From: Frankia alni ACN14a
GTDB taxonomy: Bacteria > Actinomycetota > Actinomycetes > Frankiales > Frankiaceae
Length of the DNA stretch: 64,000 nucleotides
Assembly (NCBI RefSeq): GCF_000058485.1
Contig: NC_008278.1
Coordinates: 3,900,962 to 3,964,961 of the forward strand
Direction: 5' to 3'
Numbering within the stretch: position 1 is the first letter of the stretch; the number at the start of each line of letters is the position of its first letter. The notes under the pieces were generated by a model. That model was not told the origin of the DNA and did no database searches. It was given only the letters and a program-made list of their open reading frames with translations. Of this stretch, positions 32,734 through 41,291 are shown piece after piece. The translations under genes and the position numbers were made by a program.

Positions 32734-34080
32734 CTATCCACGGCGGATCCGACGTCGGCCGACCAGATTCGGCAGTCGGCGGACCGCGTCCAGGACCGGC
32801 TGGCCGTCTCCGGTCGCTGCCAGCGGCAGCGCCTCGGCGAGCAGGGGGAGGAAAGGGCGGACCGTGCCATAGCGGCGGGCCAGCTCGGCGCGCATCACCG
32901 TCTCCAGGCTGGCGTCGTCGGGCACCAGCTCCTCGACCAGCGCGGCGGCCTCCAGCACCCGTTCCCGCGGCGCGACCTGCTCCACGACCGCCCAGGCTGC
33001 GGCGACGTCGAGCGCCTCGCCGTCCGTGCCGGCCAGCAGGCCCAGCAGCGCGGATGCCGCGCCGGCGAGGGTGACCGACGCCTTCTCCAGCTTCGGCAGG
33101 ACGGCGAGCCGTTCCTGCTGCGCGGCGCGGCGCGCCGGGTTGAGCAGCCGGGTCGCCATCAGCACGTCGAACAGATCCAGGGCGTCGTCGACCGCCGCCG
33201 CTTCCAGACCGCGCACCGTCGCCAGCAGGGTCGCGGTACGCCGCGGCTCGGCGAGCTCACGCAGCAGCGGCGCCTTGGCCGCCAGGCCGTAGCGGGCCAG
33301 CATCGCCAGCCGGTTCGCCGGCACTCCCGACACGTCCACCTCGCCGGCGCCCACCACGATGACCTCGGCGGCCCGGGCCAACGCCCGCTCCAAGCCCGGG
33401 CCCGACGTCCGCGTCGGCCCCCGCCGCAGCCGCTCCAGCTCGCTCACCCGGGCACCCGGCGCCACCTCGAGGAGATTCCGCAGCCGTCCGGCCAGCTGCC
33501 GGTCGGCCTGCTCAGCCGCGACGGCGAGCTCCTGGTGCACCCGGTCGGTGGCCTCGCTGCGCACGGAGACCACCAGACGAGCCAGAACACTCACTCCCGG
33601 CAAGAGCACCCGGCTACGGCGCAGCCACGCGGTGGCCTGGCCGAACAGCGCCACCGGGCCCTCTGCCTGCGTCCACGCCCGGCTCGCCAGGAACGCCTGC
33701 AGCTCCGCGGCTGCCTGCGGGTCGGTGAAGTCTCGGTAGCCGTAGACCGACCGGATCTCCCGGGCATGCTCATGCTGCGTCGGCAGCCGCTCGGTGTACC
33801 GCTTCACCACCGACGAGTCCGCAACGTCCAGCTGGCCCGCGAGGTAGTCCACCACCACCCACGGCACCTCCAGCGGATCGCTCAGGAACGTCCCCAGGAA
33901 ACGCACCGTCCCGAGCTGAACGGCGAACCCCAGCCGCGAGTGCTCGCCCCGGTGCCGGCCCACGAGCTCCCGGTCGGCGTCATCCAAGAAGAAGAACCGC
34001 TCCAGCTCAGCCCGCACAGGCTCACCATCGAACCGCCCGTACGCCGCAACCTGCTCATCTGCGAGGAACTCCACCGGCAC
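32734..34080 (-). pseudogene. tnpA: Tn3-family transposase TnpA, N-terminal half
   Basis: From a GTG at 34080 a 448-residue frame encodes the DUF4158 N-terminal domain: MPVEFLADEQVAAYGRFDGE, then ERFFFLDDADRELV and GRHRGEHSRLGFAVQL. The DNA-binding middle region follows. The frame stops at 32734, before the DDE catalytic domain; full TnpA is about 1,000 residues. It is therefore a 3'-truncated transposase, without visible resolvase. Its first bases lie inside a 100-bp repeat that recurs at 34907-35006. Confidence 0.88.
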
Positions 34081-34162
34081 ACACAGAACATCGACCCTGC
34101 GGCCGCCGACGACCGAGCCGCCCTAACCGTTCAATCCTGCGCGGTTCTCCCTCGGACCCCTC
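34063..34162. repeat. 100-bp Tn3 terminal repeat, copy 1
   Basis: The segment covers the first codons of the truncated tnpA and about 80 bases of presumed transposon end. It reappears in the same orientation at 34907-35006 with about two differences. On the minus strand the outer end begins GAGGGGTCCGAGG, consistent with the GGGGTC-type ends of Tn3-family elements. The two copies enclose a membrane-protein gene. Confidence 0.8.
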
Positions 34163-34635
34163 TACGGCCGCGCGAACGGGCACCGCGGGGAGAAGATCGT
34201 TTCTTGGTGCCGGCAGGCCACGTCGGCATTCTCGACGCAGGATGTGTCGCTTGCCTGTCCCCCGGCTGCCCGGGTCTCCGCCACGCACTGGTGCAGTCGG
34301 TGCAGATAGGTCTGCCGGTAGGCGAGGATCAGGCCGGCCGTCAGCAGCCCGACGGCCAACGCCACCGTCCACCGTCGCGCGGCCTGCCGGTCCTGGCCCC
34401 ACCAGGCCAGCAGCAGCGCGGCCAAGGGCGCGCCGGCCGCCAGGCCGGCGGCCCATTGCAGGATCCGAGCGATTCCGGACCCCAGAGTTCGGACCGTCGG
34501 TTCGCCGGGTGCGGCCCAGGTGTCCAAGACCAGCGCGCCGTACATCATTGCGGCCGTCCCGAGCACCCAGCCGAGGGCCAGCATCACCCGCAGGAAAACG
34601 AGCGGTTCCCCCTCGCGCCCCGCCGGGCCGTCCAT
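34162..34635 (-). CDS. Membrane protein between two transposon-end copies
   Basis: A protein of about 157 residues from ATG 34635. It has three hydrophobic helices: FLRVMLALGWVLGTAAMMYG, then ILQWAAGLAAGAPLAALLL and WTVALAVGLLTAGLILAYR. The C-terminus is Cys-rich (HQCVAETRAAGG, TSCVENADVACRHQ, SPRCP), likely extracytoplasmic. Its stop touches the boundary of the transposon-end copy at 34162, so it may have been captured between two Tn3 ends. I recognise no family. A longer N-terminus (upstream TTG or GTG) cannot be excluded. Confidence 0.6.
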   Translation of the reverse strand: MDGPAGREGEPLVFLRVMLALGWVLGTAAMMYGALVLDTWAAPGEPTVRTLGSGIARILQWAAGLAAGAPLAALLLAWWGQDRQAARRWTVALAVGLLTAGLILAYRQTYLHRLHQCVAETRAAGGQASDTSCVENADVACRHQETIFSPRCPFARP

Positions 34636-34906
34636 CACGAGGGACTCGTCGGTCTGGCTGTCGTCGCGCCAGACGGGCCGCCGGAGCCAGCCCAACCCAA
34701 CACCCCCTGAACCTCCGCGGCCGCACCGGAACCCACCCCGGGCACGAGCCTCCCACGGATGGTACGAAAACGTCCACGGCGGGTAACAGGGCGAAACGCG
34801 ACTTCTGAAACGAAAACGAACGTAACTGTGGGCGCGCCAACCTGACCCGAGCTGCCGCTTGCCGCTGGGACGTGGGTCGCGGCGGCTGACGGCCGTGAGG
34901 TCAGCG

Positions 34907-35006
34907 GAGGAACTCCACCGGCACACACAGATCATCGACCCTGCGGCCGCCGACGACCGAGCCGCCCTAACCGTTCAATCCTGCGCGGTTCTTCCTCGGA
35001 CCCCTC
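34907..35006. repeat. 100-bp Tn3 terminal repeat, copy 2
   Basis: Same sequence and orientation as 34063-34162. At its outer side the alpha/beta-hydrolase frame at 35007 is interrupted exactly at the repeat boundary, which marks the insertion point of a transposon end. On the inner side only about six codons of tnpA remain before the similarity ends. Confidence 0.8.
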
Positions 35007-35580
35007 GACGTGCGTCGCACCGGGGATGATCGAGGCGAGGCCGGTCGCGGCCGTGCGTAGGAACGGCCGGGTGGCGGTGCCGTTGATGAGCAGTACGGGT
35101 GTGGTGATCGCGGCGAAGTCCGCGATGCGGTCGGCGTTTTCGCGAACGATGGCGAAGTCCACCGGGAGTGCTTCGGCCTGCGCACGTCTCTGTGCGGAGG
35201 TGAGCATGCGGCGGGAGAACGCCGCGAGGATCGGGACCGGCGGGCCGAACATCCACGGCGGGCCCATCTGCGAGATCTTCATGCCGAGCCCCATCGCGGT
35301 CGCGAGGTCACCCGCGGCGACCGCGGCGTCCATCCGCGGGGCGAGGTCCAGGCGCATCGAGCCGTCGAGGGAGAGGGGCGGCTCGAACAGGGCCAGGCGT
35401 TCGATGATCTCAGGGCGGGCCAGGGCAGCCCTCGCGGCGATGATCGCGCCGGAGCTGACGCCCAGGATCCGGCGGGCGCCGGTCGCGTCGAGCACGGCGA
35501 GGAGGTCGCCGACGTCCACGGCGGTCGTGACCGCGTCAGGGTAGGGTCCGCTCGCGCCGCGCCCGCGACGGTCGATCAGG
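35007..35580 (-). pseudogene. Alpha/beta hydrolase, truncated at both ends
   Basis: The frame reads LIDRRGRGASGPYPDA, VGDLLAVLDATGARRILGVS and then SGAIIAARAAL. The GVSSGA nucleophile elbow of alpha/beta hydrolases is present. VLLINGTATRPF corresponds to the strand before the catalytic acid. The C-terminus breaks off at THVEGS where the Tn3 end begins, so the catalytic His is lost. The first about 60 residues are also missing: at about 35580 the sequence switches to the 5' part of the plus-strand marR. Non-functional. Confidence 0.75.
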
Positions 35581-35602
35581 TGGGGGCCTCGGGGTAACCG
35601 AT

Positions 35603-35980
35603 ATGAAGGCGCTGAGCATCCTGCTGCACGACGGGCCGCAGACCGCGGGCTCCCTGATGGCGCGGCTGGCCGTGACCTCGGGAGCCGTCACCGGCGTCAT
35701 CAACCGCCTCGAGGACCACCGGCTTGCCCGCAGGCAGGCAGACCCGCGGGACGGGCGCAAGGTCGTTGTCACAGTGGACCTCGCCGGGCTGGCCGCTCGC
35801 GAGAATGTCTATCTCAGCATCGGGGCCGCCTTCGACCGGCTCCACGCCACCTACTCCACCCAGGAGCTGCGTTTCCTCACCCGGCACCTGGAAGCCTCCA
35901 TCGAGATCACCCGCCAGGAGACAGCCGCCCTCAACCGTGCCAGGGACAGTCCCGCGCGCGACCTTCGCCGACGACCGTGA
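35603..35980 (+). CDS. MarR-family regulator, N-terminally clipped
   Basis: A 125-residue MarR protein starting at ATG 35603. Winged-helix residues are LMARLAVTSGAVTGVINRLE and the wing ADPRDGRKVVVTV; a C-terminal helical tail follows. The usual first helix of about 35 residues is missing, and the open frame extends upstream only into the broken hydrolase. A deletion that removed the shared promoter region and both 5' ends of a divergent hydrolase-marR pair explains both. It may still be translated but would lack part of the dimer interface. Confidence 0.65.
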   Translation: MKALSILLHDGPQTAGSLMARLAVTSGAVTGVINRLEDHRLARRQADPRDGRKVVVTVDLAGLAARENVYLSIGAAFDRLHATYSTQELRFLTRHLEASIEITRQETAALNRARDSPARDLRRRP

Positions 35981-36084
35981 CCGCACCCAGCGGCACCGCG
36001 CCGCGATCCGACGCCGTCGGGGTCCAGGACCGAGTCGTGGCGCCAGACGAACCCGACCGTCGACGTCCACACCCGCCCCAGCCG

Positions 36085-36540
36085 TCAGCCCAGGGCGGTG
36101 GCGGCGCGCCCGGCGGCGTCCGCCGCAGCCAGGACGTCGACGTAGTCGCGCAGGTGGGCGATCTGCCCATCGCGGACGGTGAGGACGACGATGTTGGGCA
36201 GCGCGAACGCCCGACCGCTGGACGTGTTCCTCCCGAGGGCCTCCTGCTCCACGATGATCGTCTGAGGGTCGCCGGTGTCGTGGCTGGCGATGGTGCGGTA
36301 CCGCTCGTACCGCAGCGGGAGAGTGCGCCAGCCCGTGGCTATCCAGCCCACGATCTCGTCCCGGCCCGTGAGCCGGGACGGCACGCCGGGCGGGGTGAAC
36401 GGAAACTCATGGATCGCGTCGGCCGCGTAGAGGCCCCGCATGTCATCGGCGGCCTGCCTGATTGCCGCGCCGCGATAAAGCTCCAGGACTTCACGTAGGC
36501 CCGCCGTCGGCTCGGTCGGTTCCATCTCGATCGGTTCCAT
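36085..36540 (-). CDS. SnoaL-like NTF2-fold protein
   Basis: A 151-residue protein of the SnoaL/NTF2-like superfamily, ATG 36540. Key patterns are VLELYRGAAIRQAADDMRGL, DAIHEFPFTPPG, LTGRDEIVGWI and the C-terminal IVVLTVRDGQIAHLRDYVD. This last is the usual ending of SnoaL_2-type ketosteroid-isomerase-like proteins. They act as small isomerases, hydrolases or dehydratases on hydrophobic ligands. It is divergent from the LysR gene at 36656, which probably controls it. Confidence 0.85.
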   Translation of the reverse strand: MEPIEMEPTEPTAGLREVLELYRGAAIRQAADDMRGLYAADAIHEFPFTPPGVPSRLTGRDEIVGWIATGWRTLPLRYERYRTIASHDTGDPQTIIVEQEALGRNTSSGRAFALPNIVVLTVRDGQIAHLRDYVDVLAAADAAGRAATALG

Positions 36541-36655
36541 GTCGAATGCGCACCTTTCTCACTGCGGACGGAAAGGACGTGCGATGGCCTTCACGTCACC
36601 ATCGTTGGCGGTGCGCGTCCAAGACCCGCCGAGTCACGATCGATAATCTGCCGGC

Positions 36656-37486
36656 ATGGATCGACCGCTGGAGACCCGCGAACTGGTGCACTTCCTGGCG
36701 GTGGCCGACGAGCTGCATTTCAGCCGGGCCGCCGCCCGGCTTGGCATCGCCCAGCCGGCGCTGTCGAAGTCAATCCAGAAGCTGGAGCGCCGCCTGGGTG
36801 TCGTCCTGTTCGAGCGCAACAGCCGGGCGGTGACGCTGACCTCGGCCGGGCAGGTGCTGGCCCGCGAGGCGCGCCACGCTCTGGACGCGGTGGATGCCGC
36901 GGTCCGGCGTACCCGGCGGGCGGACGCCGGTGACCCGCACCTGATCCTGGCGATGAAGGCAGGCGGGGACGCGGGCCTGCTGTCGGCGATCCTCACCGCC
37001 TGCGACCGCGAGCCGTGCTCACTGCCGGTGCGGGTGATCTTCCATACCGACCGCGTCCGGCTGCTGCGCGACGGACTCGCCGACGCCGCCCTGCTGTACA
37101 GCCCGGCCGAGGACCTCAGCGGGCTCGACACCGAGCCGCTGCTGACCGAACCTCTGATGGCCGTGCTCCCCGCCTCGCACCCACTCGCCGCCCGAGCGAG
37201 CCTGCGCACGGCCGATCTCCGCGACGAGAACGTCCACGGGCAGCGTGGGCCGACCACCGGCCCCGAGGCGCGCAGCCTCACCGAACTGCTGCAACTCGTC
37301 GCGCTAGGCCAGACGGTTGCCATGGTCCCGCGGTTCGTGACCACACCACTACGCCACGATCTCGCCTGTGTGCCGGTGACAGACGCCCAGCCCGTCACCC
37401 TGCTGCTCGCCTGGCCCGCCCACAGCACGTCGCCGGCCCTCGCAGCCCTCGTGCGAGCCGCCAGCGCAGCCAGTCCCGGGCGGTGA
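36656..37486 (+). CDS. LysR-family transcriptional regulator
   Basis: A 276-residue LysR regulator, ATG 36656. The N-terminal helix-turn-helix is LHFSRAAARLGIAQPALSKS followed by IQKLERRLGVVLFER, the family signature. The C-terminal periplasmic-binding-like domain (about residues 95-270) would bind an inducer. It diverges from the SnoaL-like gene by 115 bases, the arrangement in which LysR proteins activate the opposite gene and repress themselves. Confidence 0.92.
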   Translation: MDRPLETRELVHFLAVADELHFSRAAARLGIAQPALSKSIQKLERRLGVVLFERNSRAVTLTSAGQVLAREARHALDAVDAAVRRTRRADAGDPHLILAMKAGGDAGLLSAILTACDREPCSLPVRVIFHTDRVRLLRDGLADAALLYSPAEDLSGLDTEPLLTEPLMAVLPASHPLAARASLRTADLRDENVHGQRGPTTGPEARSLTELLQLVALGQTVAMVPRFVTTPLRHDLACVPVTDAQPVTLLLAWPAHSTSPALAALVRAASAASPGR

Positions 37487-37601
37487 GGCGGCCGGCGCTG
37501 TCTGATCCAGAACGAGCCCCGAGGCTGCGGTCTGACGGTGAACTCGGTAGTGGGTAAAGCTGGCGCGCAATTCCATCCGGGGGAGCGGTGATCCTGAGCC
37601 C

Positions 37602-38111
37602 ATGGAACCTGTGCTGGAACCGGCCCCGGTGGTGGTGCGTCTCGCCCGCGCCGACGATTTTCCCGCTGCGCTGGACGTCTGGCGCCGGGCCAATGGTGCC
37701 CGTGGACGACCTCCCGACGCTCAGCGGATCATCAGGGTGCGGGCGAAACTCACCGCCCCCGATGCACTTCTGGTCATCGCCGGCGCCGACACGAAGGTTC
37801 TCGGCATGCTGCTGGCCGAGCCGGGCCGCGATCAGGACGGGCGGGGGCCGAGACTGACCGGGCTGTGCCATATCTCGATGGTCTTCGTCCACCCCGAGCA
37901 CTGGGGGCGACGAGTCGGAGAGCTGCTGATCGGCTATCTCGTGGACCAGGCCGGCAGTCACGGGTTCACTCGGCTGCAGCTGTGGACCGGGGCTGACAAC
38001 GACCGGGCGCTGCGCCTCTACCGTCGGGTCGGCTTCGTTCCGAGCGGACGGGTATCCCGGACGGCCGATGCAGTGGCCATCGTGCAGATGGTGCGCTCGG
38101 TCGCGTCATAG
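37602..38111 (+). CDS. GNAT-family N-acetyltransferase
   Basis: A 169-residue GNAT protein, ATG 37602. Motif A reads VHPEHWGRRVGELLIGYLVD, which holds the Q/RxxGxG/A acetyl-CoA loop in a degenerate form. LQLWTGADNDRALRLYRRVG and FVPSG is the motif B region, with the conserved NDRALRLYRRVGF. It transfers an acetyl group to an amine; substrate unknown. It is a stand-alone gene 115 bases after LysR. Confidence 0.88.
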   Translation: MEPVLEPAPVVVRLARADDFPAALDVWRRANGARGRPPDAQRIIRVRAKLTAPDALLVIAGADTKVLGMLLAEPGRDQDGRGPRLTGLCHISMVFVHPEHWGRRVGELLIGYLVDQAGSHGFTRLQLWTGADNDRALRLYRRVGFVPSGRVSRTADAVAIVQMVRSVAS

Positions 38112-38341
38112 CGGTCCCGTCACGGCGGCCGAAGCAAGGCTCGGCGGCCGGCGCGGGCCGCGTTCGCGCAACGCCCTGGAGCTGTGCGGCGGGTCGCGGC
38201 GTGCGGTGCGCGGGATCGGGGGCAGGGAAGGCGCACGGCACGCCGCAACGGACCCGTCGGCACCGTGACCGGTGGGACGGACGGCGGGGGCGGGGGCGGC
38301 GTCGTGGCGCGGCCGGCCCCGATGGTCGTTCGGCGGTGCTG

Positions 38342-38407
38342 GGTCACGCGGCAGTGCGGGTCACGCGGCAGTGCGGGTCGGACGGCGGTGCGGGTCAGGC
38401 GGCGGTG
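38342..38407. repeat. 17-bp tandem repeat at the fabF 3' end
   Basis: Units starting GGTC and ending GTGCG begin at 38342, 38359 (identical to the first), 38376 and 38393 (diverged). The last unit overlaps the fabF stop. The rest of 38112-38341 contains no gene that I can support. Confidence 0.75.
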
Positions 38408-39606
38408 AAGACGAGGGTGGCGTTGTGGCCGCCGAAGCCGAACGCGTTGGCGACGGCGGCGTGGACGGTGTCGTGGCGGGCGGTGCCGGTGACCACGTCG
38501 AGTTTGATCGCCGGATCGAGGCGGTCGAGGTTGCGCACGGGGGGGATCGCGCCGTCGCGCAGGGCGCAGATCGCCGCGATCGCCCCGATGGCGCCGGCGG
38601 CGCCGAGGGTGTGACCGGTCATCGACTTCGTCGCGGTGACCGCCGGGTGGGTGCCGATGGTCTCGGCGATCGCCTCGGCCTCCAGCGGGTCGCCGACCGG
38701 GGTGGAGGTGGCGTGGGCGTGCACGAGGCCGATGTCGGTGGGCACGACGCCCGCGCGGGCCAGGGCGGTGCTGATGGCGCGGGACTGTCCGGCGGGGTCG
38801 GCGGTGACGATGTCGAGGGCGTCGGAGTTGACCGCGGCGCCGGCGGCGACGGCGTGCACCCGGGCGCCGCGGGCGGCGGCGAAGGAGGCCCGTTCGAGGA
38901 CGACGATGCCGGCGCCCTCACCGAGGACGAAGCCGTCGCGGTCGGCGTCGAAGGGGCGGGAGGCGGCCGCGGGATCGTCGTGGCGGGTCGACAGCGCCCT
39001 CATCTGCGCGAACGCGGCCAACGGCAGGTTGTCGACGGCGGCCTCGACGCCGCCGGCGACGACGACGTCGGCGAGGTCGTGCTGGATCATCTCCATGCCG
39101 ACGGCGATCGCCTCGGCGCCTGAGGCGCAGGCGCTGACCGGGGTGCGGGCGCCGGCGCGGGCGCCGAGGTCGATGCTGACCCAGGCGGCCGGCCCGTTGG
39201 CCATCAGCATGATGATCGCGTGGGGGGACATCTTGCGGGCGTTGCCGGCCTCGACGATGCGGTGCTGGCTGAGGGTGGAGGCCACCCCGCCGTAGCCCGT
39301 GCCGATGACGACGGCGAGGCGCTGCGGGTCGACGTCGGGCCGGCCGGCCTGCGCCCACGCCTCGCGGGCGGTGACGATCGCCATCTGCTCGCAGCGGTCG
39401 AGGCGGCGGCTTTCCTTGCGGGGCAGTGACGCCCCCGGGTCGACGGGAAGCCGGGCGGCGAGGCGGACGGGCAGGTCCGCCGCCCAGTCGTCCTCGAGGA
39501 CAGTGACGCCGGAGCGGCCCGCAAGCAGCCCGCTCCACGTGGCGTCGAGGTCACCTCCGAGCGGGGTCATCGCGCCGATCCCCGTGACCACGATCTTCTC
39601 GTGCAC
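38395..39606 (-). CDS. fabF: 3-oxoacyl-ACP synthase II (KAS II)
   Basis: A 403-residue condensing enzyme, GTG 39606 preceded by AAAGGGAGA. It extends acyl-ACP with malonyl-ACP in fatty-acid synthesis. The catalytic triad is complete: Cys160 in PVSACASGAEA, a His in HAHATSTPVGD (298) and His332 in KSMTGHTLGAAGA. GFGFGGHNATLVF at the C-terminus is the usual ending. No acp or other fab gene lies next to it, so it may be an extra KAS rather than part of the main fab operon. It is intact. Confidence 0.93.
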   Translation of the reverse strand: MHEKIVVTGIGAMTPLGGDLDATWSGLLAGRSGVTVLEDDWAADLPVRLAARLPVDPGASLPRKESRRLDRCEQMAIVTAREAWAQAGRPDVDPQRLAVVIGTGYGGVASTLSQHRIVEAGNARKMSPHAIIMLMANGPAAWVSIDLGARAGARTPVSACASGAEAIAVGMEMIQHDLADVVVAGGVEAAVDNLPLAAFAQMRALSTRHDDPAAASRPFDADRDGFVLGEGAGIVVLERASFAAARGARVHAVAAGAAVNSDALDIVTADPAGQSRAISTALARAGVVPTDIGLVHAHATSTPVGDPLEAEAIAETIGTHPAVTATKSMTGHTLGAAGAIGAIAAICALRDGAIPPVRNLDRLDPAIKLDVVTGTARHDTVHAAVANAFGFGGHNATLVFTAA

Positions 39607-39994
39607 CGCCCTGTCTCCCTTTCGCCGCGTGGTGGAGCGGGACGGCCGTGTCAAGGTCTCGCTCCGTTGTCGGGTTCACCTTCGCAGCCGCGCCGCGCCG
39701 CGCCCAGCACTGACGCTGCCGAGGTCGGAGGCCTGTCGTTGTGGCTTTCCGACAATGACGCCGGTGAGCACCGGCGTCGGCGGGGTCCTTCGCGGCGGTT
39801 GGTGCTGCCGGTCCGTGTCGTGCACGCTGTGTCCCGGGGCGGGTGAGCGCTGGTCCGCGTAGGACGGCGCGGGCGTGCGCGGCCCGTTCACGCGCGAAGA
39901 CCCGCTCCATGTGGGCGAACAGGGCGACGGCGAGTTCGGCCCTGGGTGAGGTGTCGGTGGTGTCGATATGGATGACGTTGAGGAAAGATCCGGG
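39607..39994. other. Gene-free stretch with an unidentified coding-like fragment
   Basis: No complete gene is visible between fabF and tetR. On the minus strand about 39840-39985 reads FLNVIHIDTTDTSPRAELAV, then ALFAHMERVFARERAAHARA, in one frame. This looks protein-like but has no start and dissolves downstream. I cannot name a family. Confidence 0.3.
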
Positions 39995-40630
39995 TCAGGC
40001 CTCTGTCCGCTCCCAAACCGCGGACACCGGCGGCAGCGGAGGACCGTCGCTCCTCCAGGCCGCGAGGAAGGTGGCCACGAGCCGTGGCCACGCCTCTGTA
40101 GCCGTTTCGGCGTCAGCTGCGATGAGGCCGTTGACCGAGCGGAAGAGCATGAGCAGGTCGCTGCAGTGCATGTCCGGTCGCACAACCTTGGCGTCCAGTG
40201 CGTTCTGAACGATGGCCTGCAAGTCTCGGTAGGTCCGATCGAGGTCTTCTCGAAACGCGGCGGTGCCCAGCCCGGGCGAGGAGAGGACCTCGGCGAAGGC
40301 GCGATCGGCGATCTGGCGTTCCACCACGAAGTGGGTGTACGACGTCAGGGCCCCCCACGGGTCGTCCTGGGACCGGGCCAGTTCTGCTTCGGTCCGGGCG
40401 ACGTACTCGGCCATCTGTTGCCCGAGGACGTCCGACGCGAGCTCGTCTCTGCTGCTGAAGCGCCGGTAGAGAGTCGCGCTTCCGACTCCGGCCGCTGCGG
40501 CCACGTCGTCCAGTGACACCGACAAGCCGTTCTTGGCCAGCAGCCGCGCCGCGGCAGCCAGGATGGCGGACCGGTTGCGTTCCGCGTCGGCCCGCAGCGG
40601 CTTGCTCGGGCTGCTGCTGCCAGTCGTCAT
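39995..40630 (-). CDS. TetR/AcrR-family transcriptional regulator
   Basis: A 211-residue repressor, ATG 40630. The helix-turn-helix is VSLDDVAAAAGVGSATLYRR followed by FSSRDEL. The C-terminal half is helical with the WGALTSYTHFVVERQIADRA pattern of the actinobacterial TetR_C subgroup. It lies opposite a broken flavodoxin-fold reductase, with an 11-bp-arm palindrome in the gap. It therefore probably controlled that gene. Confidence 0.9.
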   Translation of the reverse strand: MTTGSSSPSKPLRADAERNRSAILAAAARLLAKNGLSVSLDDVAAAAGVGSATLYRRFSSRDELASDVLGQQMAEYVARTEAELARSQDDPWGALTSYTHFVVERQIADRAFAEVLSSPGLGTAAFREDLDRTYRDLQAIVQNALDAKVVRPDMHCSDLLMLFRSVNGLIAADAETATEAWPRLVATFLAAWRSDGPPLPPVSAVWERTEA

Positions 40631-40679
40631 GCGTTCATCCTAACCTAAACGGACGATCTTCCCCACTTCGCGGTAGCCT

Positions 40680-40707
40680 CCTATGTGGGGGAAGTTCCCC
40701 GCATAGG
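40680..40707. promoter_or_regulatory. Inverted-repeat operator between tetR and the reductase remnant
   Basis: Arms CCTATGTGGGG (40680-40690) and CCCCGCATAGG (40697-40707) are complementary except for one position and are separated by six bases. The site is 50 bases upstream of tetR and 21 bases before the reductase start. It is preserved although the reductase gene is broken. Confidence 0.75.
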
Positions 40708-40727
40708 AGGGGAGCGATAGGAGGACT

Positions 40728-40952
40728 GTGCGCATCGACACCAGCGTGGAAGCCGCCGACGCGACCTCCCTGGTGATCGGGATGCCCCAGTACAACCGGG
40801 GACCGCTCTCGCAGCTCAGGGCATGGTTCGACCACATCATCGCCTCCCCGCTGGCCCGCGCCCCCCAGACGATGGCGCCGGGCCTGAGCCTCGACCACGA
40901 GGAGAGCCTCGCGAACATCTGGACCGACCGCCTCTTGGAGCGCACGAGCTGA
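40728..40952 (+). pseudogene. NAD(P)H-dependent FMN reductase/azoreductase remnant
   Basis: A 74-residue frame in which EAADATSLVIGMPQYNRGPL and SQLRAWFDHIIA match the flavodoxin-fold loop (usually PMYNFGxPSQLKAWID) of FMN-dependent NADH-azoreductases. After it come a few residues resembling the extreme C-terminus (LSLDHEESLANIWTDRL). The N-terminal FMN-phosphate loop and the middle are absent; a complete enzyme is about 200 residues. Internal deletions are the likely cause. Confidence 0.65.
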
Positions 40953-41069
40953 GTGGGCTCGAAGCTCGAACGAGATCGATGAGCAGGCGCTGGGCGCGTC
41001 CGTAGTCCGCCCGGTTACGGCCGCCGAGGGTGAGGAACGCGATGAGCTGCCGCGTCACCGCAGGCCAGC

Positions 41070-41291
41070 GAGATCGTCGCCGTTTGCACCTGGTGCCACG
41101 TTCCTTACCGACATCCCAAAGCCGAGGCCTACCCGGTGCGCGAGGAGGACATGGCCAGGCTGTCGCCGTTCGTCAACCGGCACCTCGGAATGTATGGCAC
41201 CTACAGCTTCGTCCTGCCGGACCTCGCGCAGGGAGCGATCCGCGAGCTGCGCGACCCCGATGCGCCGGATGACGATGAGGGCGACGTGTGA
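41070..41291 (+). pseudogene. Tn3-family transposase C-terminal fragment
   Basis: One frame reads AEAYPVREEDMARLSPFVNR, then HLGMYGTYSFVLPDLAQGAI, and ends shortly after in RELRDPDAPDDDEGDV and TGA. This is the characteristic end of Tn3 TnpA proteins (ARLSPxxxRHLxxxGxYSFxLPDL). Nothing of the catalytic domain precedes it. Confidence 0.75.

Noticed and set aside
38272-39123. Gly-rich plus-strand frame opposite fabF
   Set aside because: The sense strand encodes a complete KAS II with its catalytic triad; the other frame is composition-driven.
40949-41058. Minus-strand frame TRQLIAFLTLGGRNRADYGR, protein-like
   Set aside because: Only about 36 plausible residues, no family recognised, no conserved start; too weak to list as a gene.
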